Shown here piece by piece: positions 16,987-25,287 of a stretch of 34,775 nt of DNA. The translations under genes were made by a program, and so were the position numbers. Under the pieces are notes generated by a model. It searched no databases, was not told the origin of the DNA, and was given only the letters and a program-made list of their open reading frames with translations. Numbering within the stretch: position 1 is the first letter of the stretch; the number at the start of each line of letters is the position of its first letter. Origin of the DNA: Thermoproteota archaeon (GTDB lineage: Archaea > Korarchaeota > Korarchaeia > Korarchaeales > Korarchaeaceae); the NCBI GenBank assembly GCA_015522685.1, contig WALU01000048.1, positions 1 to 34,775 on the forward strand. Reading direction: 5' to 3'.

Positions 16987-17226
16987 ATGGATCACAACCA
17001 AGGTCTAGTTCCACTAAGCATAATGAGGTCTGGACAGAGAGGAAGGATCATTACACTAAATGTAGGAAGAGGACAAGCGAGAAGACTTATGGAGATGGGT
17101 CTTCTTCCCGGTGAAATAGTGGATATTCTCTCTAATTCAGCAGGTCCTATAATAATACGAGTTAGGGACGTTACACTCGCTTTAGGAAGAAATATCGCAT
17201 CTCGCATATGGATTGAGGCGATGTGA
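16987..17226 (+). CDS. feoA: Ferrous iron transport protein A
   Basis: A small cytosolic SH3-like protein that supports FeoB. The sequence has the family pattern: LSIMRSGQRGRI at the N-terminus, the turn RRLMEMGLLPGEIVDI, and the closing RDVTLALGRNIASRIWI. I chose ATG 16987 (79 aa), which has GGAAGGAG a few bases upstream; GTG 16972 in the same frame would add five residues and is possible for a leaderless message. Its stop TGA overlaps the feoB ATG by one base, so the two are translationally coupled. Confidence 0.9.
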   Translation: MDHNQGLVPLSIMRSGQRGRIITLNVGRGQARRLMEMGLLPGEIVDILSNSAGPIIIRVRDVTLALGRNIASRIWIEAM

Positions 17227-19322
17227 TGGCTAAGATTCTCGCAGCCCTTGCTGGCACACCAAATGTCGGAAAAAGCACCTTATTTAATAGGATAACGGGA
17301 GGGGATGTCCATGTTGCTAATTGGCCTGGAGTTACGTTGCAGAGGGCGGAAGGCAAAACAGTCCATCACGGCATTGAGATAAATATAGTAGATCTCCCAG
17401 GAACTTACAGTTTATCTGCTCGGGATATTGGAGAGAGGGTTGCGAGGGATTTCATAGTTAGGAAAAAGCCAGATGTATTAGTTGTTGTGGTAGATGCCAC
17501 TTCTCTGAAGAAATCTCTATACTTTGCTGTTATGGCTCTAGAGCTTTACACAAGGGTCGTAATTGCCTTGAATATGATAGATGCTGCTGATAAAAGAGGC
17601 ATTCATATAGATGTCGATGGAATGGAAGCAAAGCTTGGTGTTCCCATAGTTCCCATTTCAGCCTTGAAAGGTATAGGGATAGGGGTCCTCCTTGATAGAA
17701 CACTAGATGTGGCTCAAGGGATAAAGACAAGGAAAGAGCTCCTTAAAGTGAATTACAATGGTCTTGAACCTTACATATACAAGATCGAGAAGATTCTCAA
17801 GAATGAGAATGCATTGAATCACTATCCAAGGATATGGACGGCAATTAGACTGTTCGAAGGTGATGAAGTAATAGTAGAGGAGTTAAGAGAGGAGAAACCT
17901 GAGCTTTTACCAAAAATCGAGGCATTAAAAGAAAAGGCACGTCTAGAGTTAGGAGAAGACTTAGGGAGGCTGGCAATAAGCTCTAGGTATTCCTTTATAG
18001 ATGATATAACCAAGTCCTCAGTAATAGAGGTGAGGCTAGCTGCCCCCTCCTTCTCAGAAAAGCTTGATAGGCTAATGCTTCATCCATTGTTAGGGCCTAT
18101 AATCTCCGCATTTGTAATACTCATCACGTTCTTTCTAATATTTGCTATAAATACAGGTTTTCCTCTTAATTTATTGCTAGAATATGCAGGGTATAAGGAA
18201 TTAGCAAGCTTGGTAGAGGAATATAGTCTCTCTGGCATCTTAGGGTCGGCATTTGACCTACTATCCTCAGGGATTAAGGCATGGATGACTTCAATAGGAT
18301 ACAGTGGCTGGACTGTAGGCTTACTAGCCGATGGTATAATTGATAGTTTAGGGACCCTAATTTCTTTTGTTCCCCTTTTGTTACTGGCCTATATATTCTT
18401 AGGTGCCATGCAGGACAGTGGCCTCTTTCCTAGAGCTGCAGTTTCATTTGACAGCTTATTTAGAAAATTTGGTTTAAGTGGCAAGGCTTTTTTCCCAGCA
18501 GCCTTAGGCATGGGATGCAGCGTTGCCGCTGTAACATCAACAAGAGCAATGGATGATGACAGAGAGAGAAGGGTAACCGCAATGACTTCACCTCTTATTC
18601 CATGCCAAGCTAGGTTATTGGTTCTCCTTACTATCGCATCAGCGGTCTCCTCAGATCCTCTCTCGCAATCTGCCCTAACAATATTCATATATGTGCTAAG
18701 CTTTATCCTCTACCTACTAACATCGAATCTCCTCAATAAGCTCGTGTTTAAGATAGAATATGCACCTGATCTCCTTATGGAGCTTCCTCCCTATCACAGA
18801 CCAAGTCTTAGAGTAGTCTGGTGGTATGCTAGAAGTAATACAGAGCACTTCCTGAGGAAGGCAGGACTTCTTATATTGGGATTAGGGATAGTAACATGGT
18901 TTCTACTTAATTTTGGATCGCTTGGTTATCTCTCCGGTGATATAGCAAATAGCTTTGCTGCTTATATAGGCAATATACTGAGTCCAATTACATCTCTCAT
19001 AGGACTGCCTGATTGGAGATATGCTCTGGCATTCGAAGTTGGTTTTGTGGCTAAAGAAGGACTTTTGATAACATTTTCTAGTGTTACAGGAGTATCTGAT
19101 CCTGTAGAAGCTCTTAGAGTTATAGGCCTAACACCATTAAAGGGAGTATCTATGGCCTTGGCTATGAGTTACTATGTTCCCTGTATGGCTACTGTAGCAG
19201 CTCTGATAACTGAACTCAGAGTTGGTAGATATGTGCTCTTGACGATATTAATGGAGCTAATGATAGCTTTCGTTTTGGCTGCTACAGCCTATTGGACTGG
19301 ACTGATGCTTGGCTTTACTTGA
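17226..19322 (+). CDS. feoB: Ferrous iron transport protein B
   Basis: FeoB is the GTPase-coupled Fe(II) importer of the cell membrane. The N-terminal G domain has G1 GTPNVGKST (10-18), G3 DLPG from D56 and G4 NMID from N116; Thr replaces the usual Asn at the second position of G1. A helical GDI-like domain follows (about 170-270). The C-terminal half has many membrane helices with two Gate repeats, containing GCSVAAVTS / IPCQARLLVL and YVPCMATVAA, the latter two with the conserved Cys that lines the iron path. The length of 698 aa is typical. The ATG overlaps the feoA stop; GTG at 17223 is the alternative. Confidence 0.96.
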   Translation: MAKILAALAGTPNVGKSTLFNRITGGDVHVANWPGVTLQRAEGKTVHHGIEINIVDLPGTYSLSARDIGERVARDFIVRKKPDVLVVVVDATSLKKSLYFAVMALELYTRVVIALNMIDAADKRGIHIDVDGMEAKLGVPIVPISALKGIGIGVLLDRTLDVAQGIKTRKELLKVNYNGLEPYIYKIEKILKNENALNHYPRIWTAIRLFEGDEVIVEELREEKPELLPKIEALKEKARLELGEDLGRLAISSRYSFIDDITKSSVIEVRLAAPSFSEKLDRLMLHPLLGPIISAFVILITFFLIFAINTGFPLNLLLEYAGYKELASLVEEYSLSGILGSAFDLLSSGIKAWMTSIGYSGWTVGLLADGIIDSLGTLISFVPLLLLAYIFLGAMQDSGLFPRAAVSFDSLFRKFGLSGKAFFPAALGMGCSVAAVTSTRAMDDDRERRVTAMTSPLIPCQARLLVLLTIASAVSSDPLSQSALTIFIYVLSFILYLLTSNLLNKLVFKIEYAPDLLMELPPYHRPSLRVVWWYARSNTEHFLRKAGLLILGLGIVTWFLLNFGSLGYLSGDIANSFAAYIGNILSPITSLIGLPDWRYALAFEVGFVAKEGLLITFSSVTGVSDPVEALRVIGLTPLKGVSMALAMSYYVPCMATVAALITELRVGRYVLLTILMELMIAFVLAATAYWTGLMLGFT

Positions 19323-19330
19323 ACAACCAA

Positions 19331-19340
19331 TTTTTAATTT
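19331..19340 (+). promoter_or_regulatory. TATA-like promoter for the Lrp/AsnC gene
   Basis: TTTTTAATTT ends 19 nt before ATG 19360, which implies a leaderless or nearly leaderless message and supports that start over the in-frame start at 19309. Confidence 0.5.
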
Positions 19341-19359
19341 CTTGATACACAATAATTCG

Positions 19360-19863
19360 ATGGATGAACTAGATGCCCGCATACTCGATGAGATAGTTAA
19401 GAATGGGAGAGTAACTCTTACTGAGTTAGCTAAGAGAGTTAAGGCTCCAAGAACAACCCTAACCTCTAGATTCAGGAAATTGATAGATTCAGGCTACATC
19501 AGAGGTTTTACGGCAATACTGAACTTCAAGAAATTGGGATATAACTTGACAGCGTTTGTTCTAGTTCAGATAAGAAGAGGCAAACCTGCTCAGGGCAAAT
19601 CAAATCAAGAAATGTTCATCGATAAAATCACTAAGGAATCTGAGAATCGATCAGATCTACCTTGGGTAGAAGAGGCTCATATAATAACAGGGGACTATGA
19701 CATCCTTTTGAAGGTTAGAGCTAGAAATATGGACGAGTTAACAAAGTTTCTCATAACGGAGCTGGCTCAGCATCCGGACGTAGAGAAGACTCATACCTTA
19801 ATGGTCCTGAAGAGTCCATATGAAGGCCTCTTTCCCATAGCAAAGACCATCATCATACCATAA
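19360..19863 (+). CDS. Lrp/AsnC-family transcriptional regulator
   Basis: A 167-aa DNA-binding regulator. MDELDARILDEIVKNGRVTLTELA starts the winged helix-turn-helix and KAPRTTLTSRFRKLIDSGYI is the recognition helix and wing. The C-terminal RAM/AsnC domain (about 65-160) contains TGDYDILLKVRARNMDEL, with the Gly-Asp-Tyr-Asp turn involved in effector binding and octamer assembly. An in-frame start at 19309 would add 17 residues foreign to the family and overlap feoB. It follows feoB on the same strand but has its own promoter; control of feoAB is possible but unproven. Confidence 0.92.
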   Translation: MDELDARILDEIVKNGRVTLTELAKRVKAPRTTLTSRFRKLIDSGYIRGFTAILNFKKLGYNLTAFVLVQIRRGKPAQGKSNQEMFIDKITKESENRSDLPWVEEAHIITGDYDILLKVRARNMDELTKFLITELAQHPDVEKTHTLMVLKSPYEGLFPIAKTIIIP

Positions 19864-19926
19864 GACTCCTCAGCAGGGGTATCTCAGAGGGAATTTCCTC
19901 ATTCATCTATCTTTCCTCAGATTATT

Positions 19927-20200
19927 CTAGGGTTTCCCAAGGCTCCAGTTCTTATGACCCTTGTAGGTATAGCTATCAAATATACTGGCATATCTCTGTG
20001 GAGAATCTGGATTAACAAAGATTACATAAGAAGTTCTCCACTCATCTTGAAGCATTAAATTAATTGCTGATCTCTCTACTCCCCTAAAATTATGGATTCT
20101 TCCCTTTATTGGCTTTAGAAAGAGAACTAACTGCTACTTTACTTTTCTCTAGGAGATTCCATACCTTTTCTATAATTTGCTACTTCTCCTCCAACTTCAC
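19927..20200 (-). pseudogene. Possible decayed gene in the 369-base gap between the Lrp and HTH/Zn-ribbon genes
   Basis: No intact gene is visible in 19864-20232. On the minus strand, from GTG at 20198-20200, the reading VKLEEK-stop-QIIEKVWNLLEKSKVAVSSLS runs into a stop near the middle. A second frame continues with NFRGVERSAINLMLQDEWR and later FVNPDSPQRYASIFDSYTY, ending at the stop at 19927-19929. The two pieces look protein-like but need one in-frame stop and one frameshift to join. I recognise no family. Chance open frames in AT-rich DNA are a real alternative. Confidence 0.3.
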
Positions 20201-20203
20201 ATG

Positions 20204-20213
20204 AAATTATATC
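20204..20213 (+). promoter_or_regulatory. TATA-like promoter for the HTH/Zn-ribbon regulator gene
   Basis: AAATTATATC ends 19 nt before ATG 20233, suggesting a leaderless message. The closer TTTAAATA at 20222-20229 is too near the start codon to serve. Confidence 0.4.
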
Positions 20214-20232
20214 CTTCTGACTTTAAATATTC

Positions 20233-20547
20233 ATGGGTAAATCTCCTTCGATGAGCCTAAGGGAGAGAATATTGGAACTCTTGCTAGCTGTGGAAGAGCC
20301 TCTCTCTATTGATGATATAGCTAGAGATCTGGGATTGGACCCGAGGATGACCAATGAGATATATGGGCATCTAGAGCACATAGCTAAAACCGTAAAGAGA
20401 AAATATGGGAAGACCCTGATGATGGAACCTCCTAGATGTAGGAGATGTGGTTACATATTCTCAAGCCTTAGAAAGCCTAAAAAACCAAGTAAATGCCCTA
20501 AATGTGGGAGTGAGTGGATAGAACCCCCCAGATTCATAATAAAGTGA
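20233..20547 (+). CDS. Predicted transcriptional regulator, HTH fused to Zn ribbon (COG3357-like)
   Basis: A 104-aa protein: residues 8-60 form a winged helix-turn-helix (SLRERILELLLAVEEPLSID...), and the C-terminal third is a zinc ribbon with C69-x2-C72 and C88-x2-C91 (CRRCGYIF ... CPKCGSEW). This domain pair is a conserved archaeal family of unknown target. ATG 20251 is a possible later start. It is convergent with the M20 peptidase gene; the two stop codons are about 10 nt apart. Confidence 0.88.
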   Translation: MGKSPSMSLRERILELLLAVEEPLSIDDIARDLGLDPRMTNEIYGHLEHIAKTVKRKYGKTLMMEPPRCRRCGYIFSSLRKPKKPSKCPKCGSEWIEPPRFIIK

Positions 20548-20557
20548 GTTAGAAGCC

Positions 20558-21751
20558 CTATGACATGAGATCTACTAAGAGATCCCTCACTTTGACTATT
20601 ATTTCTTCCTTAACGTTCTCTAAATTGCCATGAGCATTGCTCTCATTCTCTATAGTCCCCACCGAAACCGTTGGAATTCCTCTTCTAGCGAACACAAAGC
20701 CATCATTTCCACCTAAAGACCCAGCCAGTCTCCCTTCACCGAAATATCTCTCATAACTCCTGAGAACTTCTTTCACGAACTCATGGTCAGGCTCGGTCAT
20801 CCATCCCGGGTTGAGTGTCTCCTTAATTTTGATTTCAACGTTAGCTCCTATCTTAAGAGCTGCTGTCTGTACAGCAGCCTTAAATCTTTCAATAACATCC
20901 ATCCTGTCATCATCTGGAATGAATCTTAGGTCGAAGCCAAGCTCAGCTTTGCTTGGGATAACATTATGCTTATCACCCGCTTTCATTATGGTAAAGCTGA
21001 ATCTTCCCCACAGCTTAGATACGGGCGATCCCGGTGGAGCGGGAATTATTGAAACCTTGGATGAGTGCTGCTGGGCAAATCCCATTAAAATTTCATTAGC
21101 TAGCTCCATAGCTATATGAACTGGATTAACGGCTATAAAAGGTCTTCCTGCATGCCCTCCCTTTCCTTTGATAACTAAGCTTCCATGTATAACGCCACTA
21201 GCCCCTATGCCAACGAAGTCAGGTGCGGCGTCAATTACAATGACCCTATCTGGTCTTATGCCGGCTTCTCTGAATCCCTTCTCAGCAACCGCAAATACTC
21301 CCGTTCCACCAACTTCTTCATCCCCTACAACCACAACAACAGGGTTATACCTTCCCTTACCTTTATCTAAGATTGCCTTAGCGGCAGACAGGCTAAGTGC
21401 TATAGCTGACTTATCATCAGCAGCTCCTCTCCCATATATCCTGCCGTTCAAGCGAAGAGGCTCGAATGGGCTAAATTCCTTATAATCTAGCTTCCATAGT
21501 CCCTTAGCAGGTACTACATCGTAGTGAGATAAAAGAATCAAGTTCTTCTCTGCACCGATGCTTTCCCAAGCTATGATATTAGGTAATTCTCCTCTCTCAT
21601 CACTATGAACGTGTATGTGCGTTTTTAGGCCTAATTCCCTTGCCTTATCCTCTATCATCCGAGATACTTCCCAATAGTTCTTCCTCTTCATGGAATTGGT
21701 GTCAAGCTTTATCAAATCCATCAGGAATTGAAACATCTCTTCATCGTTCAT
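20558..21751 (-). CDS. M20-family metallopeptidase (ArgE/DapE/carboxypeptidase group)
   Basis: A zinc-dependent amidohydrolase/peptidase of 397 aa. The metal ligands and catalytic residues are in place: H76 and D78 in LLSHYDVVP, bridging D112 in GRGAADDK, general base E145 and ligand E146 in VVGDEEVGG, and a C-terminal His in NESNAHGNLENV. The dimerisation lid follows GKGGHAGRPF. Family members cleave succinyl-diaminopimelate, acetyl-ornithine or dipeptides; no arginine or lysine synthesis genes are nearby, so I leave the substrate open. ATG 21751 is supported by a TATA box (complement of 21772-21781, CATATAAAAA) 21-30 nt upstream. Confidence 0.9.
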   Translation of the reverse strand: MNDEEMFQFLMDLIKLDTNSMKRKNYWEVSRMIEDKARELGLKTHIHVHSDERGELPNIIAWESIGAEKNLILLSHYDVVPAKGLWKLDYKEFSPFEPLRLNGRIYGRGAADDKSAIALSLSAAKAILDKGKGRYNPVVVVVGDEEVGGTGVFAVAEKGFREAGIRPDRVIVIDAAPDFVGIGASGVIHGSLVIKGKGGHAGRPFIAVNPVHIAMELANEILMGFAQQHSSKVSIIPAPPGSPVSKLWGRFSFTIMKAGDKHNVIPSKAELGFDLRFIPDDDRMDVIERFKAAVQTAALKIGANVEIKIKETLNPGWMTEPDHEFVKEVLRSYERYFGEGRLAGSLGGNDGFVFARRGIPTVSVGTIENESNAHGNLENVKEEIIVKVRDLLVDLMS

Positions 21752-21771
21752 ATATGGTATTACCTCAGCAT

Positions 21772-21812
21772 TTTTTATATGCTTTGGTCGTACTGGCGCA
21801 CAAATTATATTA
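21772..21812. promoter_or_regulatory. Divergent promoters for the M20 peptidase and adenylate kinase genes
   Basis: Two boxes lie in the 90-nt divergent gap. TTTTTATATG (about 21772-21781) reads CATATAAAAA on the minus strand and serves the peptidase. AAATTATATT (about 21802-21811) lies 30 nt before the adk ATG at 21842. Both predict short leaders. Confidence 0.5.
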
Positions 21813-21841
21813 ATTGGATGATGGATCTTAGCGGGTACTTC

Positions 21842-22492
21842 ATGCTCAGATTAGTGCTTTTAGGTAGGCCAGGGGCTGGTAAAGGAACGCAAAGTGAATT
21901 CATATCTGAGAGCTTCAATACACCTAAGCTCGTAATGAGTGGCCTCCTGAAAGAGGAGGTAAATGAGGGTAGCAGCCTAGGAGAGATCATAAGAAGCTAT
22001 ATGGAGGAAGGCAAGCTGGTTCCTGATAAAATAGTCTATCAAGTTCTGCAAAAGAACATAATGGAAGTTGTTGGCAAGGGATTTATACTAGATGGGTTTC
22101 CAAGAAACCTAAAGCAAGCTGAATGGCTTGATAATTTTCTGAAATCTAATGAAATAGAACTATCCGCCGCTATCTACTTTGATGTGGATGAGCTAACTGT
22201 CCTCAGGAGGATAATGGGCCGCTTGATCTGTGAATCCTGCGGCCGAGCATATAATATATTCTATGATCCACCACTGGACATCAGAAAATGTGAATGCGGA
22301 GGGAAGCTTTATCAGAGAAAGGATGACTGCTATGAGAAGATATTGAGGAGGCTAAACATATTCAATGAAGAGACATTATCTCTAGTGGAGTACTATAAGA
22401 GAAAAGGGTTACTACTATCCATCGATGCAAGTAAGGATATTAAAACAGTTAAAGAAGAGACATTCTCTACGATATCGGCTCTTCTCTCCTGA
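21842..22492 (+). CDS. adk: Adenylate kinase, bacterial-type with zinc LID domain
   Basis: This enzyme equilibrates ATP + AMP with 2 ADP. It shows the P-loop GRPGAGKGT at 8-16, the AMP-site phrase GFILDGFPRN, and a long LID domain with zinc ligands C130-x2-C133 and C150-x-C152. This is the long, bacterial-type Adk, not the short AdkA of many archaea. The length of 216 aa is normal. An in-frame start exists at 21728, but the family N-terminus MLRLVLLG and the TATA box at about 21802 fix the start at 21842. Its last 26 bases overlap the 3' end of the convergent MFS gene. Confidence 0.93.
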   Translation: MLRLVLLGRPGAGKGTQSEFISESFNTPKLVMSGLLKEEVNEGSSLGEIIRSYMEEGKLVPDKIVYQVLQKNIMEVVGKGFILDGFPRNLKQAEWLDNFLKSNEIELSAAIYFDVDELTVLRRIMGRLICESCGRAYNIFYDPPLDIRKCECGGKLYQRKDDCYEKILRRLNIFNEETLSLVEYYKRKGLLLSIDASKDIKTVKEETFSTISALLS

Positions 22493-23654
22493 GGGTCTCA
22501 GGTATCCTGATGAAGAAGAGGCTCGAAAGCAGCCGAGTGAATCCTAATATTAGCATGGCCTCTCTAATGCCAAGGACATCACCAAGTGATCCACCTATAA
22601 GCGGAGCAATGGACTTAGTAAGCGAAGTTAGTGCATTGAATGTCGAAACGGCAGCCCCTCTCTTGGAGGGTGAAGAAGCATCTAGTAAGTAGGTAGGCGA
22701 AGCCGTATAATACATAGAGAACCCTATCATACCAACAGTAGTTCCAATTAGCAAGTGTGCAAAGCTGCTTCCAATGGCATAAGAAAATGGAATTGCCGCC
22801 GCAAAAGCCGGTGACATTAGAAGGAAGGGCTTTCTTCCTATTTTGTCAGCTGCATATCCCCAGATAGGCTGAAGTATAAGCCTTGTTGCATTTGCTGCTG
22901 TACCTATAAGGCCTATTTCCGCCTTAGATAGCTCATATATCCTTATCTGAGCTACAGAAAATAATGGCCATGCTAGAGACCATATAAGAGACCATAGAAC
23001 ACTCGCTATTAAGAAGGGCTTATAACTTCCCTCCGCATATCCTTCTAATTCCTCCTTATCCTCCTTAATGTACAAACTCGATGGTTTGGGAATAAGATAC
23101 ACAGTTAAAGCTGCAAGTAAGAACTGAGATGCTCCAACTAGACTAGCTAAGTGATAGCCGTACACGTCCATGATTAAGCCGGCAATTGGGAGGAAAAGAG
23201 CGCTTCCAACAGTTGATAGTGTAACGGTAATTCCTGAAATTCTCCCTCTCTCCCTCAACTGCGTCAGATCTCCTAATGCAGCGAGCCATGATGAGTTAGA
23301 TAGCCCCATAAAAGCATTAAGCATGGAATTGGCGAAGTAATACTCGAGAGCTGACCTAGAGTTGAATATCTCATAGATGAATATACTTGAGGCTAGGAAG
23401 CCAAGTAATATGAGAAGCCTCCTCTTCTTAGTCTGATCTACAACCCATCCCCAAAGTGGCTGAGTAACTGCTGTTGAGAGTCCCCCTAGTGATATATTGA
23501 TCGCTATCTCCACGGCAGAGAGGTTCAGTACCTCCACACCATATACTTGAAGCAGGAAAAAGGTGAAGCTCATGGATGTACCTTGAAAAAAAGAATTAAC
23601 TGAGAGACCGAGTAATTTACGTCCGGTTCTATGGCTTGAGGCCAAGCGAGTCAC
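22467..23654 (-). CDS. Major facilitator superfamily transporter
   Basis: A 395-aa membrane protein with about twelve helices in two six-helix halves. The inter-helix loop motif between TM2 and TM3 is seen as WGWVVDQTKKRRLL in the first half and WGYAADKIGRKPFLL in the second, both classic MFS signatures. The substrate cannot be read from sequence. The start is GTG and overlaps the DUF1634 stop in GTGA, so the two genes are translationally coupled. It is the last gene of a three-gene minus-strand operon with DUF1634 and a TauE/SafE permease. Confidence 0.88.
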   Translation of the reverse strand: MTRLASSHRTGRKLLGLSVNSFFQGTSMSFTFFLLQVYGVEVLNLSAVEIAINISLGGLSTAVTQPLWGWVVDQTKKRRLLILLGFLASSIFIYEIFNSRSALEYYFANSMLNAFMGLSNSSWLAALGDLTQLRERGRISGITVTLSTVGSALFLPIAGLIMDVYGYHLASLVGASQFLLAALTVYLIPKPSSLYIKEDKEELEGYAEGSYKPFLIASVLWSLIWSLAWPLFSVAQIRIYELSKAEIGLIGTAANATRLILQPIWGYAADKIGRKPFLLMSPAFAAAIPFSYAIGSSFAHLLIGTTVGMIGFSMYYTASPTYLLDASSPSKRGAAVSTFNALTSLTKSIAPLIGGSLGDVLGIREAMLILGFTRLLSSLFFIRIPETLRREEPIS

Positions 23655-23923
23655 CTAAGTGATATAACAACTGAGAGGGCCATGATCAATAGCGTGGCTA
23701 TGGCTAGGGAGCTTATCTCTCTATCCCCCTCTCTAAGCTCCTTAACTGAGAGAAGGGCTAGAAAAGATATGGGCGTCCCCATTATCACCATAAATCCGAC
23801 ATTCTCAAAATAATAGCCTAAATTGGCACCTATAGAGCTGAGAACTAAGCCAGCAGCTAATATTACTAATCCAGTTATTACACCAAGCCTAAGGAAATTT
23901 GAAAGCCTTTCTCCGACTATCAC
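23651..23923 (-). CDS. DUF1634 small membrane protein
   Basis: A 90-aa protein with three predicted membrane helices (about 13-33, 41-58, 70-88) and a short Glu/Arg-rich loop (KELREGDREI). DUF1634 genes are regularly found next to TauE/SafE permeases, as here, which supports the assignment and suggests a subunit or accessory of that permease. It begins 9 nt after the permease stop and overlaps the MFS start. Confidence 0.85.
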   Translation of the reverse strand: MIVGERLSNFLRLGVITGLVILAAGLVLSSIGANLGYYFENVGFMVIMGTPISFLALLSVKELREGDREISSLAIATLLIMALSVVISLR

Positions 23924-23932
23924 TTTTATCCC

Positions 23933-24682
23933 TCAAAGGAGAAGCTTTATTCCAGCATACATCAATATTAGAGAGAATATTAATTTGATATACTTTGATT
24001 TTATTCCTTTGAGCGACTTAGCCCCTAATGTAGCACCGGGGAGTATACCAGAAGCGAACCCTAAAACCAAAACTGGGTCCACCAGTTTTTTAAGAGAATA
24101 AATTATGCTACCTGATGCCGCTGTCAGGCCTACCATGAACGAACTAGTAGCTACTGCCTCCTTTATTGGAAGATCCATTACTAGATTCATTATTGGTACT
24201 TTAAGAACTCCTCCGCCTATTCCAAACATCCCCGAACTCATTCCTGCGAAAAATGATGAAAATACCCCCCAGAACCAGTGCTTCACTTCACCGCTTACTT
24301 TAGGTTTTGTGAAGATCCTCAACAACATCAACATTGATATCGCAACTAAACCGGCTCCAAACACTCTCTCTACAATATATGAAGGCAATCCTATCGTCAA
24401 AATGGCTCCTGAAATTGCCCCTAAGGCAGTTGTTGGCTCTAAGGTCAGGGCCACCTTGAGATTAACTAGTCCTTCCCTCAGATAGACTGATGAACTTGAG
24501 GCAGATGTCACTATTATTGTGAGGAGGCTGGAGGCAATAGCTACTTTTACATTTATTCCCAATATTAGCACCATCAGAGGGACCATTAAGGTTCCTCCTC
24601 CTATACCAGCTATGGCGGATATTAGTCCTATCCCCACTCCGCTGAACATGACTTCTATGAATTTCATTAGTACCATGCTCAA
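23933..24682 (-). CDS. TauE/SafE-family anion permease
   Basis: A membrane protein of the TauE/SafE (sulfite exporter, DUF81) family. It has two repeats of the glycine motif, IAGIGGGTLMVPLM near the N-terminus and FGIGGGVLKVPIM in the middle, each opening a bundle of three to four helices. Members move sulfite, sulfoacetate or other sulfur anions; the exact substrate is unknown. An AAGGTGG site lies 5 nt before TTG 24682, which I chose; ATG 24676 or 24667 are alternatives, and the open frame extends to TTG 24715 without support. It heads the operon with DUF1634 and MFS. Confidence 0.9.
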   Translation of the reverse strand: MSMVLMKFIEVMFSGVGIGLISAIAGIGGGTLMVPLMVLILGINVKVAIASSLLTIIVTSASSSSVYLREGLVNLKVALTLEPTTALGAISGAILTIGLPSYIVERVFGAGLVAISMLMLLRIFTKPKVSGEVKHWFWGVFSSFFAGMSSGMFGIGGGVLKVPIMNLVMDLPIKEAVATSSFMVGLTAASGSIIYSLKKLVDPVLVLGFASGILPGATLGAKSLKGIKSKYIKLIFSLILMYAGIKLLL

Positions 24683-24843
24683 GTGGTCCACCTTGCCGCA
24701 TGGGCCTAACTTCAAGATTCTTAATAACTTTCAATGCTATCTAGCTTGGTGATAATCTGATCCTAAGTCTCCTTTCTACAAATGCTGGATCTCATCTACT
24801 GAGAGAGGAGGGAATACTCAGAATAATAGGGGAATGCATACCG

Positions 24844-25173
24844 GTGGAGTGGCCGAAAATATCTGAGAAATTGTGTGGTAAGCCGCTCTGCCTTTCCTCC
24901 TGCCCTGAACATGATCATATAAATATTATAGCTCTTAAGACGTCCTCGATCCTCGCTAGGGTCAATCTAAAGGAGATTCAGGTCATTACAGTGGATGGAA
25001 GCCCTCACTGCTTACACCTCCATCATGCAGTGGAAGAGGCCCTGAAGATAACTGGAAAGAATATCAAGGTGAGGCATATAGTTATTTACAAAGGTAAGTT
25101 GCTTCAAGTCAGCCGCGATGCCGTGAAGATAGCCCGATTTCTGCATAAGATAGATAACTTATTAAAAGGTTAA
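24844..25173 (+). CDS. Small uncharacterised cysteine/histidine-rich protein
   Basis: I do not recognise this 109-aa protein. It has a metal-binding look: CGKPLCLSSCPEHDH near the N-terminus (C11, C16, C20 plus two His) and SPHCLHLHHAVEEALKI in the middle. The rest is alternating beta/alpha (IQVITVDG, IKVRHIVIYKGKLLQV). The start is GTG. The frame remains open for 33 more codons upstream to a stop at 24742 with protein-like content but no ATG, GTG or TTG, so the true start may be non-canonical. It sits alone between the divergent permease operon and the ribosomal cluster, at the place where S17 would be expected. Confidence 0.55.
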   Translation: MEWPKISEKLCGKPLCLSSCPEHDHINIIALKTSSILARVNLKEIQVITVDGSPHCLHLHHAVEEALKITGKNIKVRHIVIYKGKLLQVSRDAVKIARFLHKIDNLLKG

Positions 25174-25287
25174 TAATCTTTTACAGACTATTTCGTGAGC
25201 AAACTATTATTATTTTTAATATATTACCTAAGGTATCTAATTAATTTGAACATTGTTTTGGGTCTCGTTGAACATGTTCCCAATATC

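Noticed and set aside
24462-24734. 90-codon minus-strand frame overlapping the permease N-terminus
   Set aside because: It is a shifted-frame shadow of the permease gene and lacks membrane-helix content.
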